DNA of 64,000 nt from contig NZ_BANR01000007.1 in assembly GCF_000332975.1 (NCBI RefSeq), forward strand, positions 173,615 through 237,614, read 5' to 3'. The translations under genes and the position numbers were made by a program. The first letter of the stretch is position 1, and each line of letters starts with the position of its first letter. Below are positions 44,431-51,848 of this stretch, in pieces. The notes beneath the pieces are model-generated. The model saw only the letters and a program-made list of their open reading frames with translations. It was not told the DNA's origin and did not search any database. The DNA is from Gordonia aichiensis NBRC 108223 (GTDB lineage: Bacteria > Actinomycetota > Actinomycetes > Mycobacteriales > Mycobacteriaceae).

Positions 44431-45911
44431 TGCCATCGGTGCTTCGCCTGCGGCTCGCGCGGGCATGGCTGCGAATGCGACCCAAGGGCGAGATGCGCGA
44501 CCCCATGCCGCTGACCAGGCTGGTCTCGTTGCGTCTACGTGTGACGCTGCTGTCGGCGACGGTCGTGCTGGTCTCGGTCGGACTGATGGCGGCTGCCGCC
44601 TACTTCGTGGTCTACCGCGCGATGTACAACGAGGTCGACAATCAGCTCGAGAGTCGTGCCGACGGCATGACCGCGCTTGCGAAGATGGGCACGCTCAACG
44701 ACCGTCCCGAGGCGCTTGTCGCTGGAACGGTGTTCTCCACCAATATCTCTCTCGCGCTGGTCAAACCCAGCGGCCAGACCTATCTGGTCGGATCGGTGCC
44801 GTTCGAGGACGTGGAGCGCAAGATCGCGCGCTCACCGTCGAATCCGGGAAACAACCTGCAGAGTCTGCGGACGGTGAACAACCAGCGGGTGCTCGCACGC
44901 AAGCTCGACGACGGCAACACCCTGATCCTCGCGCAGAGCCTGCTGCACACCGATCGTGTGCTCAAGCGGCTCGCGTGGGTGCTCTTCGTCGTCGGATGCG
45001 GCGGCGTCGCACTCGCGGCCGTCGCGGGTACGACGGTGGCGCGCGCGGGTCTACGCCCTGTCGCGCGGCTGACCCGTGCGACCGAACGGGTGGCACGTAC
45101 GCAGGACCTCACGCCCATCCCCGTCGCGGGCAACGACGAATTGGCGCGTCTCACCGAGAGTTTCAACACCATGCTGCACGCGCTGGAACAGTCGCGTGAT
45201 CAGCAGGCGCGGTTGGTGGCCGACGCCGGACATGAACTGCGCACACCCCTGACCTCATTGCGCACCAACCTCGAATTGCTCATGGCAGCAAGCGAACCCG
45301 GCGCGCCTGCGGTGCCTGCGTCGGACATGATCGAACTGCGCTCCGACGTCATGGCACAGATCGAGGAGTTGTCGACGCTGGTGGGTGATCTCGTCGACCT
45401 CGCGCGCGAGGACACCCCCGAGGTGGTGTTCGAGGAGGTCGACCTCGATGAGCTCGTCCAGACTGCGCTCGAACGTGTACGTCGACGCCGCGCCGACGTC
45501 GAATTCGAGGTGCACCTCGAGCCGTGGTTCGTCTTCGGTGAGCAGCACGGACTCTCGCGTGCGGTCGTCAACGTCCTCGACAACGCGGCCAAGTGGAGTC
45601 CCCGCGGGCGGTCGGTGTTGGTGACATTGCGCCAAGTCGATACGGGCGCGGCAGAATTCGCTGTCTCCGACGCCGGTCCGGGAATCCCGCCGGAAGACCG
45701 TGAGCTGGTCTTCGAGCGGTTCTACCGGTCCACACAGTCGAGGTCGATGCCCGGCTCGGGGCTTGGTCTCGCGATCGTGCGCCAGGTCGTCGACCGGATG
45801 GGCGGCAGGGTCCGCGCCGACCAATCGGGTCTCGGCGGCGCGCTGATCACGATGACACTGCCCGGCCGTCCGACTCCGGCGGAACCTTCACCGAAGGTGA
45901 TTCGTCAATAG
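44430..45911 (+). CDS. mprB: Sensor histidine kinase MprB
   Basis: 493 residues from GTG 44430, coupled to mprA. The order is a basic cytoplasmic N-terminus, a membrane helix (LLSATVVLVSVGLMAAAAYFV), an extracytoplasmic sensor of about 115 residues (NQLESRADGMTALAKMGTLN), a second helix (LFVVGCGGVALAAVAGTTVA), HAMP (GLRPVARLTRATERVA), a dimerisation helix with His268 in AGHELRTPLTSL, and the ATPase domain with N-box NVLDNAAKWSPRG and G-boxes DAGPGIPPED and GSGLGLAIVRQVV. It senses envelope stress and phosphorylates MprA. All catalytic boxes are intact. Confidence 0.95.
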   Translation: MPSVLRLRLARAWLRMRPKGEMRDPMPLTRLVSLRLRVTLLSATVVLVSVGLMAAAAYFVVYRAMYNEVDNQLESRADGMTALAKMGTLNDRPEALVAGTVFSTNISLALVKPSGQTYLVGSVPFEDVERKIARSPSNPGNNLQSLRTVNNQRVLARKLDDGNTLILAQSLLHTDRVLKRLAWVLFVVGCGGVALAAVAGTTVARAGLRPVARLTRATERVARTQDLTPIPVAGNDELARLTESFNTMLHALEQSRDQQARLVADAGHELRTPLTSLRTNLELLMAASEPGAPAVPASDMIELRSDVMAQIEELSTLVGDLVDLAREDTPEVVFEEVDLDELVQTALERVRRRRADVEFEVHLEPWFVFGEQHGLSRAVVNVLDNAAKWSPRGRSVLVTLRQVDTGAAEFAVSDAGPGIPPEDRELVFERFYRSTQSRSMPGSGLGLAIVRQVVDRMGGRVRADQSGLGGALITMTLPGRPTPAEPSPKVIRQ

Positions 45912-45966
45912 TTTCGAGAGACGACACGTCGGACCCATCGCCTACGTATCTCGGCAGACGGTCCCA

Positions 45967-45972
45967 TAGTGT
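45967..45972 (+). promoter_or_regulatory. Possible pepD -10 box (TAGTGT)
   Basis: TAGTGT lies in the 190-bp gap before pepD. The leader would be about 125 nt. No clear -35 or SigE-type sequence was seen. Confidence 0.35.
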
Positions 45973-46101
45973 TGAGCCACAAGTGAAGGCGTCGGGCGAG
46001 AAGCGGGCCCGGCATCGAGAATCGGTCGAGGAGCCCGTGGTCTGGCAAGCGCCGCGGTCTCCACAAGGCAAGTCTGAACAAGGCAAGGAAGAAGCACGAC
46101 G

Positions 46102-47478
46102 ATGACAGGTGGAGGCCCGTTCGGGGGAAGTCCGTACGGAAACGATCCGCAGACGGGCGGTTTCCCCGCCTACGGCGCGGGTCGCGGCGACGGCGGGCAG
46201 CAGCCCGGGTACGGCGCCCCACCCACGCAGCCGTACTACGGACCGCCCGCGGGCCAGCAGCCCGGTCAGCAGGCGTGGAGCGCGGCCGGGTCCCCGGATC
46301 AGGAGGCGTCGCACGGCGTGTTCGGTCAGGAATCCGGCGGATCACCCCAGCCCTCGGGACCGCAGAAGAAGTCCCGCGGTGGACTCATCGCCGCGCTCGT
46401 CGGCGGTGCTCTGGTCATCGGTCTCGTCGCAGGCGGCATCGGCGGGGTCGTCGGCGCGAAGGTTTCCGACGACGATTCGACGTCGAGCAGTTCGGCTCCG
46501 CTCGGCGGCGACCCGAACACCGGTAGCGGCAACAACGAGCCCGCGGCACCTGCGGGCTCCATCCAGGAGGTCGCCGACAAAACGCTTCCGTCTGTGGTGT
46601 CCATCGACGTGATCAGCGGCTCGGAGGCCGGTGAGGGTTCCGGTGTCGTCCTCAGCGACGACGGCGTGATCATGACCAACAACCATGTGGTCGCCGGGAC
46701 CTCCGGCAACGCCCGCGGGTCGCAGATCCAGGTGAACTTCCAGGACGGTTCGCGTGCCGCGGCCCGGCTGGTCGGCGCCGACTCGATCTCCGACATCGCA
46801 GTGATCAAGGTCGACAAGCGAGGTCTCACGCCGATCAGCGTCGGAACGTCGAAGAACCTGGCCGTCGGGCAGTCGGTCATCGCGATCGGTGCGCCGCTCG
46901 GTCTGCAGGGCACGGTGACCACCGGCATCATCAGCGCGCTGAATCGTCCCGTGTCGACCTCGCGTGAAGGCGGCACGACGTCGGTCATCGACGCCATCCA
47001 GACCGACGCCGCGATCAACCCGGGCAACTCCGGTGGCGCGCTGGTCAACGCGCGCGGTGCGCTCATCGGCATCAACACCGCGATCGCGTCACTCGGGGCA
47101 TCCGAACAGCAGCAGAGCGGCAGCATCGGCCTCGGTTTCGCCATCCCGATCGATCAGGCCATCCGCGTCGCCAACGAACTCCAGAAAACCGGCAGGGCAA
47201 CGCACGCCAGCCTCGGGGTGTCGGTGCGGCCCAACAGCCCGGCGAGCACACCAGGTGCCGTTGTCTCCGACGTGACGGCCGGTGGGCCCGCTGCACAGGC
47301 GAACATCCCCAAGAATGCGATCGTGACCAAGCTCGACGACCGCAACATCGCGTCGGGCGATGCGCTGGTCGCGGCGGTGCGCTCCCATGCGCCCGGCGAG
47401 AAGGTGACCGTCACCTATGTGGCGGATGGGCAGAGCCGAACCGCGTCGGTGACGCTGGGAACCCTTACGACGAATTGA
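46102..47478 (+). CDS. pepD: HtrA-like serine protease PepD
   Basis: 458 residues; ATG 46102 follows aaggaagaagc. Residues 1-90 are cytoplasmic, disordered and Gly/Gln/Pro/Tyr-rich (QQPGYGAPPTQPYYGPPAGQ). One membrane anchor follows (GGLIAALVGGALVIGLVAGG, about 92-116), then a trypsin-like domain with the full triad His195 (MTNNHVVAG), Asp231 (ISDIAVIKV) and Ser310 (NPGNSGGALV), and one PDZ domain (LGVSVRPNSPAS to VTLGTL). It degrades or refolds damaged envelope proteins and lies in the MprAB regulon in mycobacteria. Loop and triad are intact, so it should be active. Confidence 0.95.
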   Translation: MTGGGPFGGSPYGNDPQTGGFPAYGAGRGDGGQQPGYGAPPTQPYYGPPAGQQPGQQAWSAAGSPDQEASHGVFGQESGGSPQPSGPQKKSRGGLIAALVGGALVIGLVAGGIGGVVGAKVSDDDSTSSSSAPLGGDPNTGSGNNEPAAPAGSIQEVADKTLPSVVSIDVISGSEAGEGSGVVLSDDGVIMTNNHVVAGTSGNARGSQIQVNFQDGSRAAARLVGADSISDIAVIKVDKRGLTPISVGTSKNLAVGQSVIAIGAPLGLQGTVTTGIISALNRPVSTSREGGTTSVIDAIQTDAAINPGNSGGALVNARGALIGINTAIASLGASEQQQSGSIGLGFAIPIDQAIRVANELQKTGRATHASLGVSVRPNSPASTPGAVVSDVTAGGPAAQANIPKNAIVTKLDDRNIASGDALVAAVRSHAPGEKVTVTYVADGQSRTASVTLGTLTTN

Positions 47479-47587
47479 TCGGTGTCGATCGACTGCAGTG
47501 CGATCTGCCACCGACCGATCATCGACGCCCCCGATCTGAGACCATGAGCACGGGGCGAGAACAGGCGAGAACGAGAAAGAGGCGAGC

Positions 47588-48241
47588 ATGATTCACTCAA
47601 GCCGCAGTCCGCAAGGCTCAACCCTCACCGACGACGCGTCGACCGTGATCGACTCGACCGCGCTCGAGGCCTCCGAGGTCGATCCCGCAGACGTGGTTGC
47701 TGCCGACGCTGCAGCACGCGACTTCGTCGCACGCCACACCAGCGATGCCACGACGACCCCGGGCGACGAGATCGGCAGGGCACTCGTGGTGGTGGTCGAC
47801 GACCAGATCGCACACGGCGAGATCGCTGACGGACTCGGTCCGCTGGTCGGCGAGCTGCTCAACGAGGCAGGCTTCCACGTCGACGCAACCATCGCGGTGT
47901 CCGGCGACGAGGTAGAGATCCGCAACGCACTCAACACCGCGGTCATCGGGGGCGTCGACCTGGTGGTTTCGGTTGGCGGCGTCGGTGTCGGCGCTCGTGA
48001 CGTGACGCCCGAGGCCACCGAGCCGCTGCTCGACCGTCGCCTCCGCGGCATCGAAGAGGCCGTCCGGAGTTCCGGTCTCGCGGCAGGTGCCACCGACGGC
48101 GGGCTCTCGCGGGGACTCGCAGGCATCTCGGGCCAGACGCTCGTGGTCAACATCGCCGAGTCGCGCGCAGCGATCCGCGACGGAATGGCGACAGTTGCTC
48201 CGTTGGCCAAGCACGTCATCGAGTCGATCAGCGAATTCTGA
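47588..48241 (+). CDS. moaB2: MoaB/Mog-type molybdopterin-binding protein (MoaB2 position)
   Basis: 217 residues; ATG 47588 has aagaggcga 3-11 nt upstream. The first 55 residues are an acidic Ser/Thr/Asp-rich extension. The remainder is a MoaB/MogA fold: GRALVVVVDDQIAHGEIADGLGPLVGELL, VDLVVSVGGVGVGARDVTPEATEPLLDRRL and the C-terminal GLSRGLAGISGQTLVVNI. The usual TGGTG substrate loop reads SVGGVGVGARDVTPEA. MoaB adenylates molybdopterin in Moco synthesis. The second actinobacterial copy beside pepD (Rv0984) may have another role. The gene order mprA-mprB-pepD-moaB2 is conserved. Confidence 0.92.
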   Translation: MIHSSRSPQGSTLTDDASTVIDSTALEASEVDPADVVAADAAARDFVARHTSDATTTPGDEIGRALVVVVDDQIAHGEIADGLGPLVGELLNEAGFHVDATIAVSGDEVEIRNALNTAVIGGVDLVVSVGGVGVGARDVTPEATEPLLDRRLRGIEEAVRSSGLAAGATDGGLSRGLAGISGQTLVVNIAESRAAIRDGMATVAPLAKHVIESISEF

Positions 48242-48364
48242 GTCGACGCCCTATCGGCACGACGTGATATCAGGAAATACGCATCCGTGCATGCTTCTGA
48301 TTAACGTTCTGTTCATCAACAATTCGTGCGTAGAGCATTTTTCTCCTGAGACGGAGTAATCGAT

Positions 48365-48550
48365 ATGTCGCATGACGATGCGGATCGTCGAGTGGACGAG
48401 GGTGCGCGACGGAACGCGAAGCTGCGGCGCCGGATCGACGACGTATTCGGCGACGACCTTCCCGAATCGACCTCCGACGATCGTGACGAAGATCACAAAG
48501 GAGATTCTCAGGAGTGGTACCGCGCTCAGCGTCCGCCGCACTATGAGTGA
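48365..48550 (+). CDS. Small acidic/charged protein of unknown function
   Basis: 61 residues from ATG 48365 with ggag about 8 nt upstream. Composition is about 40% Asp/Glu/Arg/Lys with no hydrophobic segment (DDADRRVDEGARRNAKLRRR, DDVFGDDLPESTSDDRDEDH). The sequence SQEWYRAQRPPHYE closes it. I recognise no family. Codon use (GC-rich third positions) matches the neighbours. It is 123 nt after moaB2 with an AT-rich promoter-like patch (48295-48340) between. It could be a small regulator or an anti-sigma-like peptide, but this is a guess. Confidence 0.6.
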   Translation: MSHDDADRRVDEGARRNAKLRRRIDDVFGDDLPESTSDDRDEDHKGDSQEWYRAQRPPHYE

Positions 48551-48938
48551 TTGGTCGGTTCTGACGTAGCCGACGCAGCGTGTTTTCCTTCTGTTAACAC
48601 TGATCCTGACACTCACGTGAACTACTTCTGTGGAATGTCATAAGAAGATGTTGAGATCGTGCTGAGCGTTGCTGTTGCTCGTTTTGATATCGCTCGGATA
48701 ACGTTCGCTCCGACAACACTCGGTTTCCGTGAGGGGAGGCCGGGCAGGTGGTCCTGCGGTCCGATGTATGTCGGTCGGCAGCAGTGGACGAGGGGCTAGG
48801 GAGATTAACGCTCCGGTGAGCATGCCGAAACAGTGTGTTAACCGGAGCGGAGAATGATTCCCGCGAGCCGCCAAGGTCAACCCGAGGGAACGGGTTCGTC
48901 TCCCTCGGATAACAGCCGAATCCTGTGAGAGGGAACGA
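48551..48938 (+). promoter_or_regulatory. Promoter and structured 5' leader of the first MspA gene (candidate RNA switch)
   Basis: Promoter TTGCTC (48675-48680)-18-TAACGT (48699-48704) predicts a leader of about 228 nt. Helices seen: GCAGG/CCTGC (48744-48757), CCGA/TCGG (48761-48774) and a perfect 9-bp CGCTCCGGT/ACCGGAGCG (48809-48817 with 48841-48849). Then three mutually exclusive helices follow: AACCCG/CGGGTT (48879-48884 with 48891-48896), CCGAGGGA/TCCCTCGG (48882-48889 with 48901-48908) and TCCCTC/GAGGGA (48901-48906 with 48929-48934). The last covers the Shine-Dalgarno of ATG 48939. I recognise no known riboswitch class. Confidence 0.6.
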
Positions 48939-49583
48939 ATGAGCAAGTTCAGCAAGCTTGGGCGCCGCGGAGCTGCTGCGGCCGCCGTCGCTGCAGCAGC
49001 GGTGATCGGTGCCACCAGCATGGGGGCGGGACACGCGGAGGCCGGTGCGCTGGCAAACGGGTACAAGCAGTCCTCCGGTATCAACGCTGGTGAGACTGTC
49101 CAGATCTGGCGTAAGGGTGAGTCGGCAAACGCGGTTCCGACCGTGGCCAACAACCCAGCGTCGCGGGCCGCGGTGACGTCGGGCACCTACATTGCGAAGT
49201 TGGGTTCGGGACTCAGCGGCAACATCTCGCTCAACTACATCGTCGGATGCCAGGTGAACATCGATGGTCTCTCACTCGGCCTGACGGGCGGCTTCGACAT
49301 AAGCCCGAGTATCAGTGCTAGTGGCAGTATTTCCTTGCCGCTGTCGCCGGGCCAGGTTGCGGTCGTCTCCGCGTTCGATAAGGACATCAAGGCGGGTGGG
49401 TCTTCAACGCTCCAGGCGACCGGTATTCAGGTCGCACTCCCCAACTGCGGTGGCTACGCATCAGCGCGGTCGGCAGTCAAGGTTGTGGCAGGAAACGGCT
49501 ACAACACGGACAAGGGAACCGTGAACGGTTCAGGAACGTACTTGCAGTCGACCCTGTACGGACAGCCCTTCAGTCTCAACTGA
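48939..49583 (+). CDS. MspA-family outer-membrane porin (first copy)
   Basis: 214 residues; ATG 48939 has gagaggga 5-12 nt upstream. A signal peptide is clear (SKLGRRGAAAAAVAAAAVIG, cleavage after GAGHAEA), so it is exported to the mycolate outer membrane. Family traits are GETVQIWRKGESANAVPTVA, NNPASRAAVTSGTYIAKLGS, LNYIVGCQVNIDG with the conserved Cys, a Gly/Ser-rich beta segment, and GQVAVVSAFDKDIKAG with the C-terminal CGGYASARSAVKV and TLYGQPFSLN. MspA proteins form octameric pores for small hydrophilic solutes. A paralogue follows 74 nt downstream. Confidence 0.9.
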   Translation: MSKFSKLGRRGAAAAAVAAAAVIGATSMGAGHAEAGALANGYKQSSGINAGETVQIWRKGESANAVPTVANNPASRAAVTSGTYIAKLGSGLSGNISLNYIVGCQVNIDGLSLGLTGGFDISPSISASGSISLPLSPGQVAVVSAFDKDIKAGGSSTLQATGIQVALPNCGGYASARSAVKVVAGNGYNTDKGTVNGSGTYLQSTLYGQPFSLN

Positions 49584-49657
49584 GTGGCAGCAGATAAACA
49601 GCAACAATCTGAGATTTCTCTGCTTCCAAGCAGATTGACATTCCACGAAGGGGAATC

Positions 49658-50368
49658 ATGAAGAAGATCAAGACGCGAGTGCTTGCCGCAGCGGGTGCTG
49701 TTGGCGCGGTCGTGATCGGGCTGTCGAGCCTGGGCGCCGGTGGAGCTGCTGCAGGTGCGCTGCCCGGCGGTAGCATCACCAAGAATCTTGCTGATGGGAC
49801 GCCGGTTTCTGTCAAGCTTTTCGATGAGTACGCCAGCTATCAGCGTGCTGTGACCAACGTTCAGACCAGTCGCGAGGTGTGGGTTTCCGGCAAGGTAAAG
49901 GTTTCTGTCGGCGGCAAAGCGACAGGTGGAACGGTCAAGGCCGGATACTTGGTCGGATGCCAGGTGGACTTCGGCGCAGACGCTGGAGCTGCAGCTGGAT
50001 TCAAGAACCAGGGAACCTGGTCGGATCTTGGCGACAGTGGCCTTCAGTACCCGAGGTTCAACAAGAACAACGGTGAGGCGGATCCGGCTCCCGGAGGTTC
50101 GGGCACGGTTACGTTGAAGCCCGGTGGAGTGTCGACCGTCTGGGTTATCAACACCACCTCGGGCTCTGACACGTCGTACTCGAACTACAACGTGAACTCC
50201 TACTCTTTCACCGGCAATACTGGCGGCGTCGCGTACAGCCAGGAGAAGTTCGGTGTCGATGGTTGTGCGGGTTATGCGCAGGCCAAGGCCATCGTTCAGG
50301 TCACGGTTGACACTGACAGTGTCAAGGGCGTTATCACTCTCTACGGCAAGCCCTTCAGCCTCGGCTGA
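49658..50368 (+). CDS. MspA-family outer-membrane porin (second, divergent copy)
   Basis: 236 residues; ATG 49658 has aagggga 5-11 nt upstream. The signal peptide is VLAAAGAVGAVVIGLSSLGA with cleavage near GGAAA. It shares the first copy's architecture: DGTPVSVKLFDEYASYQRAV, AGYLVGCQVDFGADA with the conserved Cys, GGVSTVWVINTTSGSD, and CAGYAQAKAIVQVTV ending LYGKPFSLG. It is 22 residues longer, with an inserted loop (LQYPRFNKNNGEADPAPGG). Codon use here is slightly less GC-rich than in neighbouring genes. Hetero-oligomers with the first copy are possible. A strong terminator closes the pair. Confidence 0.9.
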   Translation: MKKIKTRVLAAAGAVGAVVIGLSSLGAGGAAAGALPGGSITKNLADGTPVSVKLFDEYASYQRAVTNVQTSREVWVSGKVKVSVGGKATGGTVKAGYLVGCQVDFGADAGAAAGFKNQGTWSDLGDSGLQYPRFNKNNGEADPAPGGSGTVTLKPGGVSTVWVINTTSGSDTSYSNYNVNSYSFTGNTGGVAYSQEKFGVDGCAGYAQAKAIVQVTVDTDSVKGVITLYGKPFSLG

Positions 50369-50398
50369 TCGCGCTCGTCGCGCACAACTGAACACACA

Positions 50399-50435
50399 CC
50401 GCGGGGCGGGAACCAACTCGGTTCCCGCCCCGCGG
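50399..50435 (+). terminator. 16-bp perfect hairpin terminator after the porin pair
   Basis: CCGCGGGGCGGGAACC (50399-50414), loop aactc, exact complement 50420-50435. It can also serve the small minus-strand ORF that ends at 50483. Confidence 0.93.
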
Positions 50436-50482
50436 TCGTTGCTGTGTGGGCGCAAGCGCCCGGCCGCTCATCGGCTACCGGT

Positions 50483-50596
50483 TCAGCTCCCGAAGAACGG
50501 GAACGGGAACCACGGGCGCGGGCGGGGGCGCGGCTGGGGCTGCGGCCGGCCGTGGTTGGTCTGGCCGGGCCGCTGGTTGCCGTGAGGCTGAGGCAT
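50483..50596 (-). CDS. Tiny Pro/Arg/Gln-rich ORF with aromatic tail (37 aa)
   Basis: This is a candidate short gene. ATG at 50596 is preceded on the minus strand by a near-perfect ribosome binding site (ttggaggagcaacg). The product runs from MPQPHGNQRPGQ through alternating Pro-Gln and Pro-Arg pairs to PWFPFPFFGS. There is no signal peptide. The strong ribosome binding site, the ordered composition and a shared terminator downstream argue for translation. No family is known to me. It might be a cationic peptide, a ribosome-stalling leader or a small envelope protein; none of these is supported beyond composition. Confidence 0.5.
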   Translation of the reverse strand: MPQPHGNQRPGQTNHGRPQPQPRPRPRPWFPFPFFGS

Positions 50597-50768
50597 CGTT
50601 GCTCCTCCAATAATTCGGTTGGTGATTCCTGATTCCTGCCGGCGTCCGATCATGATCGGCGCCAACCGAATTGAAGGTAGGGACCAAACCTTGCGGTCCG
50701 ATGCCTAAGTCACTGTCAGTTACCTGGACGCACCAGCCCTGCCTCAGCCACCAGCGCTGCCAGCAACA
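50597..50768. other. Intergenic gap around the start of the small minus-strand ORF
   Basis: Holds the ribosome binding site and presumably the promoter of the small ORF on the minus strand. No other gene was seen. Confidence 0.4.
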
Positions 50769-50808
50769 CAGAACCGGCCACGCCCGTGAGAGGGCGTGGC
50801 CGGTTCTG
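50769..50808 (-). terminator. 17-bp perfect hairpin terminator of mscL
   Basis: CAGAACCGGCCACGCCC (50769-50785), loop gtgaga, exact complement 50792-50808. It lies 26 nt beyond the mscL stop. Confidence 0.93.
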
Positions 50809-50834
50809 CGTAGGAGCCTGGTGACGAGCGGCGA

Positions 50835-51665
50835 TCAGCGTGAGTGTCGTCCCGCGTCACCGGGGTTGTCGCCGGGGAACTGCGATCCCGGCGGCGGGTA
50901 GCTGCTCGGCGGGTAGTTCCCGGGCGGCGGATAGTTGCCCGGAGCGGGGTTGGGCGTCGGGTAGCCGGGCTGCGATCCTGGCTGGCTTGCCGGGTACGAC
51001 GGCGGGTTCTGCTGAGGCTGTCCCGACGGGCCTTGATATGACGGCGGGTTGCCGTAGGTCGACGGCGCCTCGTACGGCGCCTGCGAGGCCGGTGGCGGCG
51101 TCGTGAGGCGTTGTGTGGGCTGCGGAGCGTCGGACTGGCCGGACGAGTACGGGTCGGAGGACGTCGAATACGTGCCGGGGGAGTCGGGGGTGCCCGACCC
51201 TGCTGAGGAGTCTCCGCCATTGCCTGAGTCGCTCAGGTGGTCCGGCAGGTTCTTCTCCGCGTCGGCCTTGGCCTTTGATGCGCCGTCGGGATCCATGAGG
51301 TCGCGGATCTCGGTGAGCAGGGCGACCTCGGTGACCTCGGCCTTCTTGCCGAAACCGCCGAGTTCGGCGAGCTTGTTGTACGGAAGGATGATGATGAAGT
51401 AGACGACCGCGGCGATGATCAAGAAGTTGATGACCGCGGTGAGTACGCCACCGAGATTGACGAAGGTCGACGACTTACCGCTGACCAGCTCGAACCCGAG
51501 GCCGTCGGCCTCGTTCGGGCTCCACGGAATCGTGTTGATGATCGGCTTGATGATGCCGTCGGTGAACGCGGTGACGATGGCGGTGAAGGCTGTGCCGATG
51601 ATGACGGCCGTGGACAGATCGACCACGTTGCCCTTCATGATGAAATCCCTGAAACCCTTGAGCAC
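50835..51665 (-). CDS. mscL: Large-conductance mechanosensitive channel with long Pro-rich C-terminal extension
   Basis: 276 residues, nearly twice the usual 130-155. ATG at 51665 is preceded on the minus strand by gagaggaa. Residues 1-105 are a normal MscL: MLKGFRDFIMKGNVVDLSTAV, TM1 VIIGTAFTAIVTAFTDGIIK, a periplasmic loop, and TM2 AVINFLIIAAVVYFIIILPYN. The cytoplasmic helix LTEIRDLM is present. After residue about 150 comes a disordered tail rich in Pro, Ser, Gly, Gln and Tyr (TYGNPPSYQGPSGQPQQNPP, NYPPPGNYPPSSYPPPG). The channel releases solutes during hypo-osmotic shock. The tail is cytoplasmic and might tune gating or tether partners. Confidence 0.95.
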   Translation of the reverse strand: MLKGFRDFIMKGNVVDLSTAVIIGTAFTAIVTAFTDGIIKPIINTIPWSPNEADGLGFELVSGKSSTFVNLGGVLTAVINFLIIAAVVYFIIILPYNKLAELGGFGKKAEVTEVALLTEIRDLMDPDGASKAKADAEKNLPDHLSDSGNGGDSSAGSGTPDSPGTYSTSSDPYSSGQSDAPQPTQRLTTPPPASQAPYEAPSTYGNPPSYQGPSGQPQQNPPSYPASQPGSQPGYPTPNPAPGNYPPPGNYPPSSYPPPGSQFPGDNPGDAGRHSR

Positions 51666-51848
51666 TTTCCGTTCCTCTCATCGGTCGGGTGGGGACGTGC
51701 CTGGTGAGGTGTGACGGAAGCTGCTCAGTGGTGCACAGTCCGTTCCCCGTGATGTTAATGGAGTTATCCATCTACGTTGTGGAACCAAAGGAGGTTGTGT
51801 CCATGCAACGTTGTGCGAAGATGCCACATCAGATTCACAATCCGCAGA
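51666..51848. other. Gap between the SAF-domain gene and mscL
   Basis: 183 bp holding the mscL ribosome binding site. The AT-richer patch near 51745-51800 is the likely mscL promoter region; no clear -10 was chosen. Confidence 0.4.

Noticed and set aside
48551..48938. Known ydaO or M-box riboswitch in the porin leader
   Set aside because: The signature sequences of these classes are not present. The region is reported instead as an unclassified structured leader.
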